A stretch of 43,253 bases of DNA. Origin: Candidatus Hungatella pullicola (GTDB lineage Bacteria; Bacillota; Clostridia; Lachnospirales; Lachnospiraceae). Positions 1 through 8,199 of the stretch are shown here, in pieces. Location of the stretch: positions 1 through 43,253 of the forward strand of contig DXFU01000083.1 of NCBI GenBank assembly GCA_019114305.1, read 5' to 3'. A program made the position numbers and the translations under genes. Positions within the stretch are counted from its first letter, which is position 1, and every line of letters begins with the position of its first letter. Below the pieces are notes generated by a model, which saw only the letters and a list, made by a program, of their open reading frames with translations, ran no database searches and was not told where the DNA came from.

Positions 1-2
1 AC

Positions 3-44
3 AAAAAAGGGCAAATCCGCAGTTAAAAGCGCGGATTTGCCCTT
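3..44 (-). terminator. Rho-independent terminator of the lysS operon
   Basis: A perfect 14-bp stem (7-20 pairs with 31-44) has a 10-nt loop. Read on the minus strand it is followed by six T residues. It lies about 120 nt after the lysS stop codon and would end the DUF6145-dusB-greA-lysS transcript. Confidence 0.88.
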
Positions 45-144
45 CATTTTGGCCCGTCTGATGCCGTCTGATTTCAAGCAAAAGTTGTGAAAAAGTTGTG
101 GTTGTAAGCCTCTTTCACTACATCTTGTTTCATCCTGCTCCGTC

Positions 145-164
145 ATCCACAATATATTGTGGAT
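145..164. repeat. 20-bp perfect palindrome touching the lysS stop codon
   Basis: ATCCACAATATATTGTGGAT is a perfect inverted repeat centred between 154 and 155. Its last base is the last base of the lysS stop codon. No T-run follows on either strand, so it is not a canonical terminator. Each arm differs by one base from the DnaA box TTATCCACA (TCATCCACA at 143-151; TAATCCACA read on the minus strand from 159-167). It could be an mRNA 3' hairpin or a protein-binding dyad; the function is unknown. Confidence 0.6.
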
Positions 165-1657
165 TATTTGTCCAGAGGCTTCATAGTGGGGAACAATAAA
201 ACATCCCTGATTGCATAAGAATCTGTCAGCAGCATCACAAAACGGTCCACGCCAATTCCAATTCCGCCTGTGGGAGGCATGCCGATCATGAGGGCGTTGA
301 CAAAGTCCTCATCCATAGTATTGGCTTCCTCGTCTCCCGCTGCCAGCAAAGCTTCCTGAGCTTTGAAACGCTCGATCTGATCCAGAGGATCATTCAGCTC
401 AGAATAAGCGTTAGCCATCTCTCTCTTAGTAATAAACAGCTCAAAACGCTCTGTATAATCGGGATCATCTGGTTTTCTCTTTGTAAGAGGTGAAATCTCC
501 ACTGGATGGTCCATAATAAAAGTTGGCTGAACCAGATGTTCCTCAACAAACTCTTCAAACAGAAGATTTAAAATATCTCCCTTCTTGTGATGAGCCTGAT
601 ACTCTACATGATACTGATCTGCCAGAGCCTTTGCCTCTTCGTCTGTATGAATCTGGGTAAAATCAATCCCCTTATATTTCTTCAGGGCGTCTACCATAGT
701 AATTCTCTCAAATGGCTTGGAAAGATCAATCTCCACTCCATCGTAGGTAACCACAGCAGTTCCCAGAACTTTTAAAGCTACAGACCGGAACAGATCCTCT
801 ACCAGGTCCATCATGCCGTGGTAATCTGTATAAGCCTGGTACAGCTCCATAAGAGTAAACTCCGGATTATGGCGGGTATCCACACCCTCATTTCGGAATA
901 CTCTTCCAATCTCATACACTCTCTCCAAGCCGCCTACAATCAGTCTCTTCAGATACAGCTCCAGAGAAATTCTCAGCTTCACATCCTCGTCAAGAGCATT
1001 ATAATGGGTCTCAAAAGGTCTTGCCGCAGCACCTCCGGCGTTAGCTACCAGCATCGGTGTCTCCACTTCCATAAATCCCTGGGCATCCAGATGATCTCTG
1101 ATGGCCTTAATAATCTGAGAACGCTTTACGAAGGTATCCCTCACCTCAGGATTCATAATCAAATCCACATATCTTTGGCGATAACGAAGGTCTGTATTGG
1201 TCAGTCCGTGGAACTTTTCCGGAAGAATCTGAAGGCTCTTGGTAAGGAGAGTCACGCTCTCCGCGTGAATGGAAATCTCACCTGTTTTAGTGGTAAAAGC
1301 GGTTCCCTTAATTCCAACAATATCACCAATATCCAGCTTCTTAAATTCCTTATAAGCATCCTCTCCCAGACTGTCTCTTGCCACATAGGACTGAATATTT
1401 CCCTTTAAATCCTGAACATTGCAGAAGGAAGCCTTTCCCATTACACGCTTGGACATAAGACGGCCTGCTACAGAGGCCTCTTTGCCTTCCCACTGGTCGT
1501 AGTGTTCTTTAATCTCACTGCTGTGAACGGTTACATCATACTTTGTAATCTTAAACGGATCCTTACCAGCTTCCTGAAGCTCTGCCAGTTTTTCCCGGCG
1601 CACCTTAAGCAAATGGTTTAAATCCTCTTCTTTTACCTGATTCTGCTGATCTGCCAC
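164..1657 (-). CDS. lysS: Lysyl-tRNA synthetase, class II
   Basis: Charges tRNA-Lys with lysine in the cytoplasm using ATP. The 497 residues match the family length. An N-terminal OB-fold anticodon-binding domain (about 60-170, including [14 protein letters not shown]) precedes the class II catalytic core. Motif 2 is visible as [11 protein letters not shown] followed by TRHNPEFT, and motif 3 as [14 protein letters not shown] near the C-terminus. The start is GTG (GTG GCA GAT CAG), preceded by AAAGGAG at 1666-1672 with 8-nt spacing; no better upstream start exists. It is the last gene of an operon with greA (37-nt gap) and dusB. Clustering of greA and lysS is common in Firmicutes. No defect is seen. 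Confidence 0.97.
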   Translation of the reverse strand: MADQQNQVKEEDLNHLLKVRREKLAELQEAGKDPFKITKYDVTVHSSEIKEHYDQWEGKEASVAGRLMSKRVMGKASFCNVQDLKGNIQSYVARDSLGEDAYKEFKKLDIGDIVGIKGTAFTTKTGEISIHAESVTLLTKSLQILPEKFHGLTNTDLRYRQRYVDLIMNPEVRDTFVKRSQIIKAIRDHLDAQGFMEVETPMLVANAGGAAARPFETHYNALDEDVKLRISLELYLKRLIVGGLERVYEIGRVFRNEGVDTRHNPEFTLMELYQAYTDYHGMMDLVEDLFRSVALKVLGTAVVTYDGVEIDLSKPFERITMVDALKKYKGIDFTQIHTDEEAKALADQYHVEYQAHHKKGDILNLLFEEFVEEHLVQPTFIMDHPVEISPLTKRKPDDPDYTERFELFITKREMANAYSELNDPLDQIERFKAQEALLAAGDEEANTMDEDFVNALMIGMPPTGGIGIGVDRFVMLLTDSYAIRDVLLFPTMKPLDK

Positions 1658-1694
1658 TCTTTACACTCCTTTGTGAACTGATAATCCCCGTGGA

Positions 1695-2177
1695 TTATGA
1701 TACTCTCTGAATTTCAAGAACTTTATACTGAATAACGCCGGACTGAGTCTCTACGTCAACAATATCTCCAGCCTTTCTGCCAATAAGAGCCTGGCCTACT
1801 GGAGACTCGTTGGAGATCTTGTTCTGAAGGCTGTTTGCCTCTGTGGAGCCTACAATCTTAAACTCCATCTCCTCATCCTCGTCCATATCATATACTTTAA
1901 CCTTACAGCCAATATTGATCTTATCCAGGTCAATCTCATCTTCTACCACAACCTCAGCGTTCTTAAGCAGCTTTTCCAGCTCCTCAATACGAAGCTCAAT
2001 ATCTCTCTGCTCATCTTTAGCTGCATCGTACTCAGCGTTCTCAGAAAGGTCTCCCTGCTCTCTTGCTTCCTTAATCTTCTGAGCAACTTCTTTTCTTTTA
2101 AAAACCTTTAGATTTTGAAGTTCGTCTTCATATCTTTTAAGACCTTCGTAGGTCAAAATATTTTTTTTATCTGCCAT
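1695..2177 (-). CDS. greA: Transcription elongation factor GreA
   Basis: Rescues backtracked RNA polymerase by stimulating transcript cleavage in the active site. The 160 residues are the normal size. The N-terminal coiled coil carries the conserved tip region (QGDLSENAEYDAAKDEQ), whose acidic residues reach the polymerase active site, and is followed by the FKBP-like C-terminal domain (SPVGQALIGRKAGD). The frame stays open to 2222, but I chose ATG at 2177 because AGGAGGG (2188-2194) sits 10 nt before it and the protein then begins MADKKN as in relatives. An ATG at 2186 would leave only 1 nt of spacing. The gene lies 79 nt after dusB and 37 nt before lysS, so co-transcription is likely. Confidence 0.95.
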   Translation of the reverse strand: MADKKNILTYEGLKRYEDELQNLKVFKRKEVAQKIKEAREQGDLSENAEYDAAKDEQRDIELRIEELEKLLKNAEVVVEDEIDLDKINIGCKVKVYDMDEDEEMEFKIVGSTEANSLQNKISNESPVGQALIGRKAGDIVDVETQSGVIQYKVLEIQRVS

Positions 2178-2256
2178 AACTTTCATTCCCTCCTGGTTTT
2201 TACTCACACGTTTGCATTTCACGTATTATAGCTTAAACATAGTGGATTGTCAAGTT

Positions 2257-3219
2257 TCATACAAGCCGCTCTTCCACTAATTTTCTAAGCTCATCCATAG
2301 TTTCTACCATATTAATATCGTTTCTCAATTTTGCTGAATGAGGAAGACCTGCCGTATACCATGCCATGTGTTTTCTCATCTCCTTCATTCCCATAAGCTC
2401 TCCTTTATAAGCGGCCTGCATCTGCCCGTGCTTCAGAATCATATTCCGGATCTCCTCTATAGATGGCTGAGCAGGCATCCGGCCTGTTTTAAGATATTCA
2501 AGGGTTCTGGAAAATATCCATGGATTTCCCTTCGCTCCCCGGGCAATCATCACTCCGTCGCAGCCAGTCTGCTCCAGCATCCTCCTGGCATCCTCCGGTG
2601 TAAATACATCCCCATTCCCAATGACTGGAATCTTTACCGCTTCTTTTACTTTCCGTATTACCTCCCAGTCAGCCTTACCGGAATAATACTGTTCCCTGGT
2701 TCTTCCGTGAACCGCCACGGCTGCCACACCGCAGGACTCTGCCATGCGGGCAAATTCCACTGCCGTTTCCTCCCCTTGAGCAAAGCCCCGGCGAAATTTT
2801 ACGGTTACCGGCTTTTTCACTGCCTTTACCATAGCCGAAAGTATTTTTTCAGCAAGGGCAGGGTTCTTCATAAGAGCAGATCCCTCGCCATTGTTGACAA
2901 TCTTTGGTACCGGACAGCCCATATTCACGTCAATCATGGCATAAGGACCGCTTTCAATCTGTCTGGCAATCTCCGCCATAATTTCCGGGTCGGATCCAAA
3001 CAACTGGACAGCTGCCGGCATTTCCCTGTGGTCAACCTCCAGAAGTGCTTTTGTATTTCTGTTTTTGTAGAGAATGGCCTTCGCGCTTACCATCTCTGTT
3101 ACCACCAATCCGCAGCCCTGTTCCTTACAGAGCAAACGAAATGGCAGGTCCGTCACACCTGCCATAGGAGCCAGAATCAGATTATTCTCCAAATCAACAT
3201 TTCCTATCCTTAGACTCAC
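2257..3219 (-). CDS. dusB: tRNA-dihydrouridine synthase B
   Basis: An FMN- and NADPH-dependent enzyme that reduces uridines in the tRNA D-loop. The 320 residues form a TIM barrel plus a C-terminal helical domain. Hallmarks include APMAGVTDLPFR near residue 18, VNMGCPVPKIVNNGEGSALM with the catalytic Cys, AVHGRTREQYYSGKADW, IPVIGNGDV and GVMIARGAKGNPW for FMN phosphate binding. The start is GTG, and it overlaps the stop codon of the upstream DUF6145-like gene in the 4-nt arrangement GTGA, which suggests translational coupling. DusB beside greA and lysS is a familiar Clostridia gene order. Assignment to DusB over other Dus subfamilies is by overall resemblance. Confidence 0.95.
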   Translation of the reverse strand: MSLRIGNVDLENNLILAPMAGVTDLPFRLLCKEQGCGLVVTEMVSAKAILYKNRNTKALLEVDHREMPAAVQLFGSDPEIMAEIARQIESGPYAMIDVNMGCPVPKIVNNGEGSALMKNPALAEKILSAMVKAVKKPVTVKFRRGFAQGEETAVEFARMAESCGVAAVAVHGRTREQYYSGKADWEVIRKVKEAVKIPVIGNGDVFTPEDARRMLEQTGCDGVMIARGAKGNPWIFSRTLEYLKTGRMPAQPSIEEIRNMILKHGQMQAAYKGELMGMKEMRKHMAWYTAGLPHSAKLRNDINMVETMDELRKLVEERLV

Positions 3220-3578
3220 GGTTCTTCTTCCCCGCTCCTCTCTTCTATCGTCTCTCCCAGGTAAAATACCCGGTAATACATTTCCAGGGATTCCAAAAGC
3301 TCTCTCTTCTCCATCTGATACTGTTTGATTTTCAGCACACTTCCAATCTCATCAAAAAGATAGTCTGCATCTGATGCCGTCACCTTAAACTCCAAGGTTC
3401 CGTCTTCTTCAAACTGCAAGGTGAGAATTCCCCCCACATCTTCCGTATATAATACGCACATAATCTGCAGCTCCTTTTGGATGCTTTCAGGAAGATTGGA
3501 AAATTCCTTATTAAAATAATACTTCTGCTCATAGGAGTTGGCCCCGCACAAAACGACTGGTTCCTTTTTCTGCTCCAT
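3216..3578 (-). CDS. DUF6145-like small protein, first gene of the dusB operon
   Basis: A 120-residue soluble, acidic protein of unknown function. It contains LCGANSYEQKYYFN, then LPESIQKELQIMCV and YTEDVGGILTLQFEEDGTL, and ends in a charged EERSGEEEP tail. From memory this pattern matches a Lachnospiraceae-restricted family (DUF6145); I could not verify that. There is no signal peptide or membrane segment. I chose ATG at 3578 because AAAGGA lies 9 nt upstream and a strong promoter occupies 3622-3650, which rules out the longer open frame starting at 3650. Its stop overlaps the dusB GTG start by 4 nt, so a link to tRNA modification or translation is plausible but unproven. Confidence 0.8.
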   Translation of the reverse strand: MEQKKEPVVLCGANSYEQKYYFNKEFSNLPESIQKELQIMCVLYTEDVGGILTLQFEEDGTLEFKVTASDADYLFDEIGSVLKIKQYQMEKRELLESLEMYYRVFYLGETIEERSGEEEP

Positions 3579-3621
3579 GACATTCCATCCTTTTCTACAG
3601 AATATTCCAGACAACAAGCAC

Positions 3622-3650
3622 ATTTTAACACAGGCAGGAGCAATTGGCAA
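3622..3650 (-). promoter_or_regulatory. Sigma-A-type promoter of the DUF6145-dusB-greA-lysS operon
   Basis: On the minus strand TTGCCA (3650-3645), a 17-bp spacer and TAAAAT (3627-3622) are present, with a TG extension before the -10. Both hexamers match consensus in 5 of 6 positions. It lies about 45 bp before the chosen start codon. Confidence 0.7.
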
Positions 3651-3687
3651 TCTTCCTTTTTTCTTTCCTGAAAAACCGTCAAAATCC

Positions 3688-4689
3688 CTAAAAATCCGTT
3701 GTACACCGCTTCACCAAACGGCATGGAACCTGAGATTTTAACGGCACCTCTTCCTTTTTTCCCTGCAGCACCATCATAGTATGCTCAATGGTAAGCCTGC
3801 ACAGTTCCTCTACCCGATTATCCACAGAGGACAGCTCCGGTTCACAGCAGGTAGACAGGACAGAATTGTTAAAACCTGTAATACACAGATCTTCCGGTAC
3901 TTTTAAAAGCTTGGCATTGGCATATTTAATCGCCCCTACTGCCAGTCCGTCATCGCTGGCTACCACACTGTCAAACTTCAGATCTCTCCTCTCCAGAAGA
4001 ATGTCTCTAACCGTGTGTATTCTGTTTTTTACGTACAGTTTCAAATCTCCTAAAACAGGAAGTCCATGGTCCCTGAGAGCCGCCTCATATCCTGCCAGCT
4101 TCTGGTTTGCGCTGTAGGAATGGGAATCACAGAGAAAAAGGATCCGTTTTCTTCCCGACTCAATCATCTTTCCCGTCACATCATAGGTAACCGCCCAGTC
4201 ATCGCCATAGGCACAGTAAATATCCTCTCCCTCCACATATCCGTTAATCAGGAACACAGGCAGCCTTTTTGCAGCCTCATGGAGATACTTCACCTGACTT
4301 TCCTCTTCCCCTGCGTAGGTAGAGCCCACCAAAATCAGAGCGTCAATTCTTTTGGCCAGAAGAAGACTGACATACTTTTCCTTATTCAGCTGTTTATAAC
4401 CGCTGCAGCAGAGAATACAGTCATACCCGTACTCATGGAGCCCTCTCTCCAAATGAGCCACTGCGTCTGCCATATAGGCATCTGAAACATCGGGACAGAT
4501 GATTCCAATGGTTTTCATAGAGTCCAAGCCAAGCCCTCTTGCAAATACATTGGGCGTATACCCGTACTCCTCCATAATTGCCCGAACCTTCCGTTTCGTT
4601 TTTTCACTGACCCGGGGACTGTCATTCACTACCCTGGAAACAGTGGCAATGGAAACCCCGGCAATCTGCGCGATGTCGTATATATTCAT
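3688..4689 (-). CDS. LacI-family transcriptional regulator, probable local pectin/galacturonate repressor
   Basis: A 333-residue DNA-binding regulator. The N-terminal helix-turn-helix and hinge (NIYDIAQIAGVSIATVSRV, then VRAIMEEYGYTPNVFARGL) are followed by a periplasmic-binding-protein-like effector domain from about residue 60 (TIGIICPDVSDAYMA). The start ATG has GGGGGA upstream. It is divergent from uxaAB. A perfect GTAAGCGCTTAC palindrome lies in its own promoter, and a related palindrome overlaps the predicted uxaA start site, so autoregulation and control of uxaAB are likely. The effector is probably a uronate or pathway intermediate (inference). The short gap before the next promoter contains no clear terminator. 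It could be named UxaR or KdgR-like, but I cannot assign orthology. Confidence 0.9.
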   Translation of the reverse strand: MNIYDIAQIAGVSIATVSRVVNDSPRVSEKTKRKVRAIMEEYGYTPNVFARGLGLDSMKTIGIICPDVSDAYMADAVAHLERGLHEYGYDCILCCSGYKQLNKEKYVSLLLAKRIDALILVGSTYAGEEESQVKYLHEAAKRLPVFLINGYVEGEDIYCAYGDDWAVTYDVTGKMIESGRKRILFLCDSHSYSANQKLAGYEAALRDHGLPVLGDLKLYVKNRIHTVRDILLERRDLKFDSVVASDDGLAVGAIKYANAKLLKVPEDLCITGFNNSVLSTCCEPELSSVDNRVEELCRLTIEHTMMVLQGKKEEVPLKSQVPCRLVKRCTTDF

Positions 4690-4709
4690 CTTCAGTCCCC
4701 CTTTCCCAT

Positions 4710-4740
4710 ATTTTAGCGTAAGCGCTTACACTTTTGTAAA
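4710..4740 (-). promoter_or_regulatory. Promoter of the LacI regulator with internal operator
   Basis: On the minus strand TTTACA (4740-4735) and TAAAAT (4715-4710) are separated by 19 bp. The perfect palindrome GTAAGCGCTTAC at 4718-4729 sits between the two hexamers. This layout suggests steric autorepression. The palindrome also fits the general catabolite-responsive element pattern, so CcpA is an alternative binder. Confidence 0.65.
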
Positions 4741-4863
4741 CATTATACCGAATTCCTTTCCCAAACGCAACGAAAAAAACTGTTTTTTCCTCCAAAATAC
4801 AGAGTGTTTTATTATACAAAATGACGGATTTAAAAGGAAAAAGCAATCTTTTTCTATTTTCTA

Positions 4864-4892
4864 TTGACTAGACCTTTAAAATGGTGTATCTT
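4864..4892 (+). promoter_or_regulatory. Promoter of uxaA-uxaB
   Basis: TTGACT (4864-4869), a 17-bp spacer and TATCTT (4887-4892). Transcription would start near 4899, inside the operator that follows, leaving a leader of about 58 nt before the uxaA ATG. Confidence 0.6.
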
Positions 4893-4894
4893 TT

Positions 4895-4910
4895 ATGTAA
4901 GTACTTACAT
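4895..4910. promoter_or_regulatory. Putative LacI-family operator at the uxaA start site
   Basis: ATGTAAGTACTTACAT is a perfect 16-bp palindrome. Its core GTAAGTACTTAC differs from the other island operators (GTAAGCGCTTAC) only in the two central bases. It overlaps the expected +1, which suits repression. The TA centre departs from the CG centre usual for CcpA sites and favours the local regulator. Confidence 0.72.
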
Positions 4911-4956
4911 TCTATATTAACTCCTTTAAATTCAAACGGGAAAGGAACGGAAACTT

Positions 4957-6438
4957 ATGCAGGATTTTATTAAGATTCACGGTGGCGACAATGTGGCAGT
5001 TGCTTTAAAGCCTTTATCTGCCGGAACCAAAGTTTTGGTTGAAAGCAATGAAGTGGAGCTTATTACAGATATCCCTCAGGGACACAAATTTGCCCTGAAA
5101 GATATTAAGGCAGGAGAGCCCATTGTAAAATACGGCTATCCTATCGGCAATGCCAGAGAAGACATCAAAAAGGGAGAATGGATTCACACACACAACTTAA
5201 AGACAGGTCTGGGAGATCTTCTTACCTATACCTATAATAAGCAGGATACCTCCCTTCCGGCTACGGAAGAGAGATTTTTCCAGGGATACCGCCGCCCCAA
5301 CGGCAAAGTAGGCGTACGCAATGGAATCTGGATTATCCCTACGGTTGGCTGTGTTAATAACATTGCCACGGCCATTGAGCGCCAGGCGCAGAAGTTCGTA
5401 ACAGGCACGGTAGAGGAGATTGCGGCTTTTCCACATCCTTACGGCTGTTCCCAGATGGGCGATGATCAAGAGAACACAAGAACCATTCTGGCTGACTTAA
5501 TCAACCATCCCAACGCAGGAGGCGTTCTTGTTCTTGGACTTGGCTGTGAGAACAGCAACATTCCTGAACTGAAGCGTTACATCGGCGAATACGATCCAAA
5601 CCGAGTAAAATTTTTAGTATGCCAGGAATCTGAAGACGAGATTGCTGACGCATTGAAGCTTATTGAGGAGCTGGCTCAGTATGTGGGAACCTTCCACAGA
5701 GAACCTGTCAGCTGCAGCGAGCTGATTATCGGTATGAAGTGCGGCGGTTCCGACGGCCTTTCCGGAATTACCGCCAACCCAACGGTAGGCGCTTTTTCCG
5801 ATATGCTGGTTTCCAAAGGCGGAACTACTATTTTAACTGAAGTTCCTGAGATGTTCGGTGCGGAAACTCTTCTTATGAACAGATGTGAAAACCAAGCCGT
5901 TTTCGAAAAGACAGTTGATCTGATTAACGACTTTAAAAACTACTTTACCAGTCACAATCAAACCATTTATGAAAATCCTTCCCCAGGCAACAAGAAGGGC
6001 GGTATCTCCACTCTTGAGGACAAGTCTTTAGGCTGTGTTCAGAAATCCGGAAGCGCTGTGGTAAAGGATGTATTAAAATACGGAGAACCGGTTCATACCA
6101 AGGGATTAAATCTTTTAAGCGCTCCAGGCAATGACCTGGTTGCTTCCACCGCCCTGGCAGCCTCCGGCGCTCATATTGTATTGTTTACAACTGGACGGGG
6201 AACTCCTTTTGCCTGCCCGGTTCCTACTATGAAAATCTCCACCAACACTGCTCTCAGCCAGAAAAAGAACAACTGGATCGACTTTAACTGCGGTGTTCTG
6301 GTAGAGGATACAGATATGGAAACACTGAAAAACCGCTTCTTTGACTTTGTCATTGAGGTTGCTTCCGGCAAGAAAGTAAAATCTGAGGAAGCCGGCTTCC
6401 ATGATATGGCTATTTTCAAACAGGGGGTAACCCTGTAA
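4957..6438 (+). CDS. uxaA: Altronate dehydratase
   Basis: Converts D-altronate to 2-keto-3-deoxygluconate in the galacturonate branch of hexuronate catabolism. The 493 residues include an N-terminal SAF domain (about 1-75) and the UxaA/GarD catalytic region. Family motifs are GYRRPNGKVGVRNGIWIIPT near 105, HPYGCSQMGDD, LGLGCENSNIP and IGMKCGGSDGLSGITANP; the conserved cysteines suggest Fe/metal binding. The ATG is preceded by AAAGGA at 4941-4946. It is the first gene of uxaAB and is divergent from the LacI regulator, with an operator over its promoter. Galactarate dehydratase is a close relative, but pairing with uxaB makes altronate the likely substrate. Confidence 0.95.
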   Translation: MQDFIKIHGGDNVAVALKPLSAGTKVLVESNEVELITDIPQGHKFALKDIKAGEPIVKYGYPIGNAREDIKKGEWIHTHNLKTGLGDLLTYTYNKQDTSLPATEERFFQGYRRPNGKVGVRNGIWIIPTVGCVNNIATAIERQAQKFVTGTVEEIAAFPHPYGCSQMGDDQENTRTILADLINHPNAGGVLVLGLGCENSNIPELKRYIGEYDPNRVKFLVCQESEDEIADALKLIEELAQYVGTFHREPVSCSELIIGMKCGGSDGLSGITANPTVGAFSDMLVSKGGTTILTEVPEMFGAETLLMNRCENQAVFEKTVDLINDFKNYFTSHNQTIYENPSPGNKKGGISTLEDKSLGCVQKSGSAVVKDVLKYGEPVHTKGLNLLSAPGNDLVASTALAASGAHIVLFTTGRGTPFACPVPTMKISTNTALSQKKNNWIDFNCGVLVEDTDMETLKNRFFDFVIEVASGKKVKSEEAGFHDMAIFKQGVTL

Positions 6439-6490
6439 GTCAGGTGTCAGAGTATCCGCGCTGAGCCTGCAGCATATGCAGTAAAAAACA

Positions 6491-6517
6491 GCAAAAAGCC
6501 GGAAACCGGCTTTTTGC
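6491..6517 (+). terminator. Intergenic hairpin between uxaA and uxaB
   Basis: A 12-bp perfect stem (6491-6502 with 6506-6517) encloses an AAA loop and ends in TTTTTGC. The poly-T is part of the stem and does not continue after it, so it may be a leaky terminator or an mRNA-stabilising element that sets the uxaA:uxaB ratio. Confidence 0.6.
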
Positions 6518-6547
6518 TCTTACCAAATAAAAAAGGAGATATTGGAA

Positions 6548-8041
6548 ATGGAAAAATTATGTTATGAGACACTGGAAAAACAGGGCTATGACGGCTATCT
6601 GTTAAAGGATGCTCCAGAAAGAGTTCTTCAGTTTGGCGAGGGAAACTTCCTTCGTGCCTTCGTTGATTTCTTCATTGACGTAATGAATGAAAAGGCAGGC
6701 TTTAACTCCAAGGTTGTTTTATGTCAGCCTATTGCTCCAGGACTTGCTGACATGATAAACGATCAGGAAGGACTTTACACCTTATTCCTCCGCGGATTTG
6801 AAAACGGTCAGAAGGTAAATCAGAAAAGAGTCATCTCCTGCGTAAGCCGCTGTTTAAATCCTTACAAAGAATATGACGCAGTTCTTGCCTGTGCGGAGAA
6901 TCCTGATCTTCGTTTCATTGCATGCAACACTACAGAAGCAGGTATTGCCTATGATCCCGCCTGCCAGTTTACAGACTGCCCTGCTGACAGCTATCCTGGA
7001 AAACTGACTCAGTTTATGTACAGAAGATTTGAGAAGTTCGGCAAAGAGGCTGGCAAGGGATTTGTTATTCTTTCCTGCGAACTTATTGACAACAACGGCA
7101 AAGAGCTGGAGAAATGCGTATTAAAATACGCCGAGCAGTGGAATTTAGGCCAGGAGTTTATTGACTGGATTAAGTCTGAGAACATTTTCTGTTCTACTTT
7201 AGTAGACCGTATTGTAACAGGTTATCCAAGAAACGAAGCTGCTGCTATCTGTGAGGAGCTTGGATATCAGGATAACATCATTGATACTGGAGAAATCTTC
7301 GGTTTCTGGGTTATTGAGGGACCGGAAAGCTTAAAGAAAGAGCTTCCATTTGCTGAAGCCGGCCTTCCAGTATTAATCTGCGATGATCACAAGCCTTACA
7401 AGCAGAGAAAGGTTCGTATCTTAAACGGAGCTCACACTTCCTTCGTATTAGGTGCATACCTGGCAGGTCAGGACATTGTCCGCAACTGTATGGATGATGA
7501 AGTAATCTGCGGCTTTATGAACAAAACAATTTACGATGAAATCATCCCAACTCTTACTCTTCCAAAAGAAGAGCTGATGAGCTTTGCTGCTTCCGTAACA
7601 GAGCGTTTCAAAAACCCATTTATCGATCACGCCCTTCTTTCCATTTCTTTGAATTCTACTTCAAAATGGAAAGCAAGAGTTATGCCTTCTCTGAAAGGCT
7701 ACATTGAAAAGACAGGCAAGCTTCCTCAGTGCATCACAGCTTCCTTCGCTTTCTATATTGCTTTCTACAGAGGAACAAAGCTTACTGATGACGGTTTAGT
7801 TGCAGTCCGTCCTGCCGGCAATGAATATACCATTAAGGATGACAAGCCAATCCTTCAGTTCTACTATGACCACAGAGACGACGATGCTGCCGCTATTACA
7901 CATGCCGTATGCTCCAATACTGAGTTCTGGGGCGAGGATCTGACACAGATTCCAGGGTTTGAAGAGGCAGTTGCCGGATATGTAAAAGACATTGAGGATA
8001 AGGGCGCATACGAGGTCATGAAAGAATGCTTAAATAAATAA
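6548..8041 (+). CDS. uxaB: Tagaturonate reductase (altronate oxidoreductase)
   Basis: An NADH-dependent reduction of D-tagaturonate to D-altronate, the step before UxaA. The 497 residues belong to the mannitol dehydrogenase superfamily. A Rossmann-type N-terminus contains VLQFGEGNFLRAFVDFFID near residue 25. The C-terminal helical domain contains the HKPYKQRKVRILNGAHT region with the family Lys/Asn/His active-site pattern, and ALLSISLNSTSKWKARVMP. I chose ATG at 6548, with AAAGGAG at 6532-6538 and 9-nt spacing; an in-frame TTG at 6542 would leave only 3 nt. Fructuronate reductase (UxuB) is the main alternative, but the pairing with uxaA and the pectin genes favours UxaB. Confidence 0.93.
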   Translation: MEKLCYETLEKQGYDGYLLKDAPERVLQFGEGNFLRAFVDFFIDVMNEKAGFNSKVVLCQPIAPGLADMINDQEGLYTLFLRGFENGQKVNQKRVISCVSRCLNPYKEYDAVLACAENPDLRFIACNTTEAGIAYDPACQFTDCPADSYPGKLTQFMYRRFEKFGKEAGKGFVILSCELIDNNGKELEKCVLKYAEQWNLGQEFIDWIKSENIFCSTLVDRIVTGYPRNEAAAICEELGYQDNIIDTGEIFGFWVIEGPESLKKELPFAEAGLPVLICDDHKPYKQRKVRILNGAHTSFVLGAYLAGQDIVRNCMDDEVICGFMNKTIYDEIIPTLTLPKEELMSFAASVTERFKNPFIDHALLSISLNSTSKWKARVMPSLKGYIEKTGKLPQCITASFAFYIAFYRGTKLTDDGLVAVRPAGNEYTIKDDKPILQFYYDHRDDDAAAITHAVCSNTEFWGEDLTQIPGFEEAVAGYVKDIEDKGAYEVMKECLNK

Positions 8042-8100
8042 CTCTTTGCTTTGCGGCAACTCACTTTTTAATGATTAAGTAAGTAAGAATAGGTTAAAAC

Positions 8101-8148
8101 AAAAAGCAGGAACATCAGATCAATAAAATTCTGATGTTCCTGCTTTTT
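8101..8148. terminator. Bidirectional terminator between uxaB and the GH28 operon
   Basis: A perfect 19-bp stem (8101-8119 with 8130-8148) has a 10-nt loop and A5/T5 at its base on both sides. It separates two convergent genes, so it can serve both transcripts. Confidence 0.88.
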
Positions 8149-8199
8149 CCATCTCTATTCAATTAAAACACTTGGATCTGCTTTTTACAGAGCCCATCT

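Noticed and set aside
54-72. Direct repeat ccgtctgat (54-62 and 64-72)
   Set aside because: Only two 9-bp copies; likely chance or replication slippage, with no associated function.
2338-3213. 291-codon open frame antisense to dusB
   Set aside because: It is a shadow of the well-supported dusB gene, with a Cys/His-rich composition and no family resemblance.
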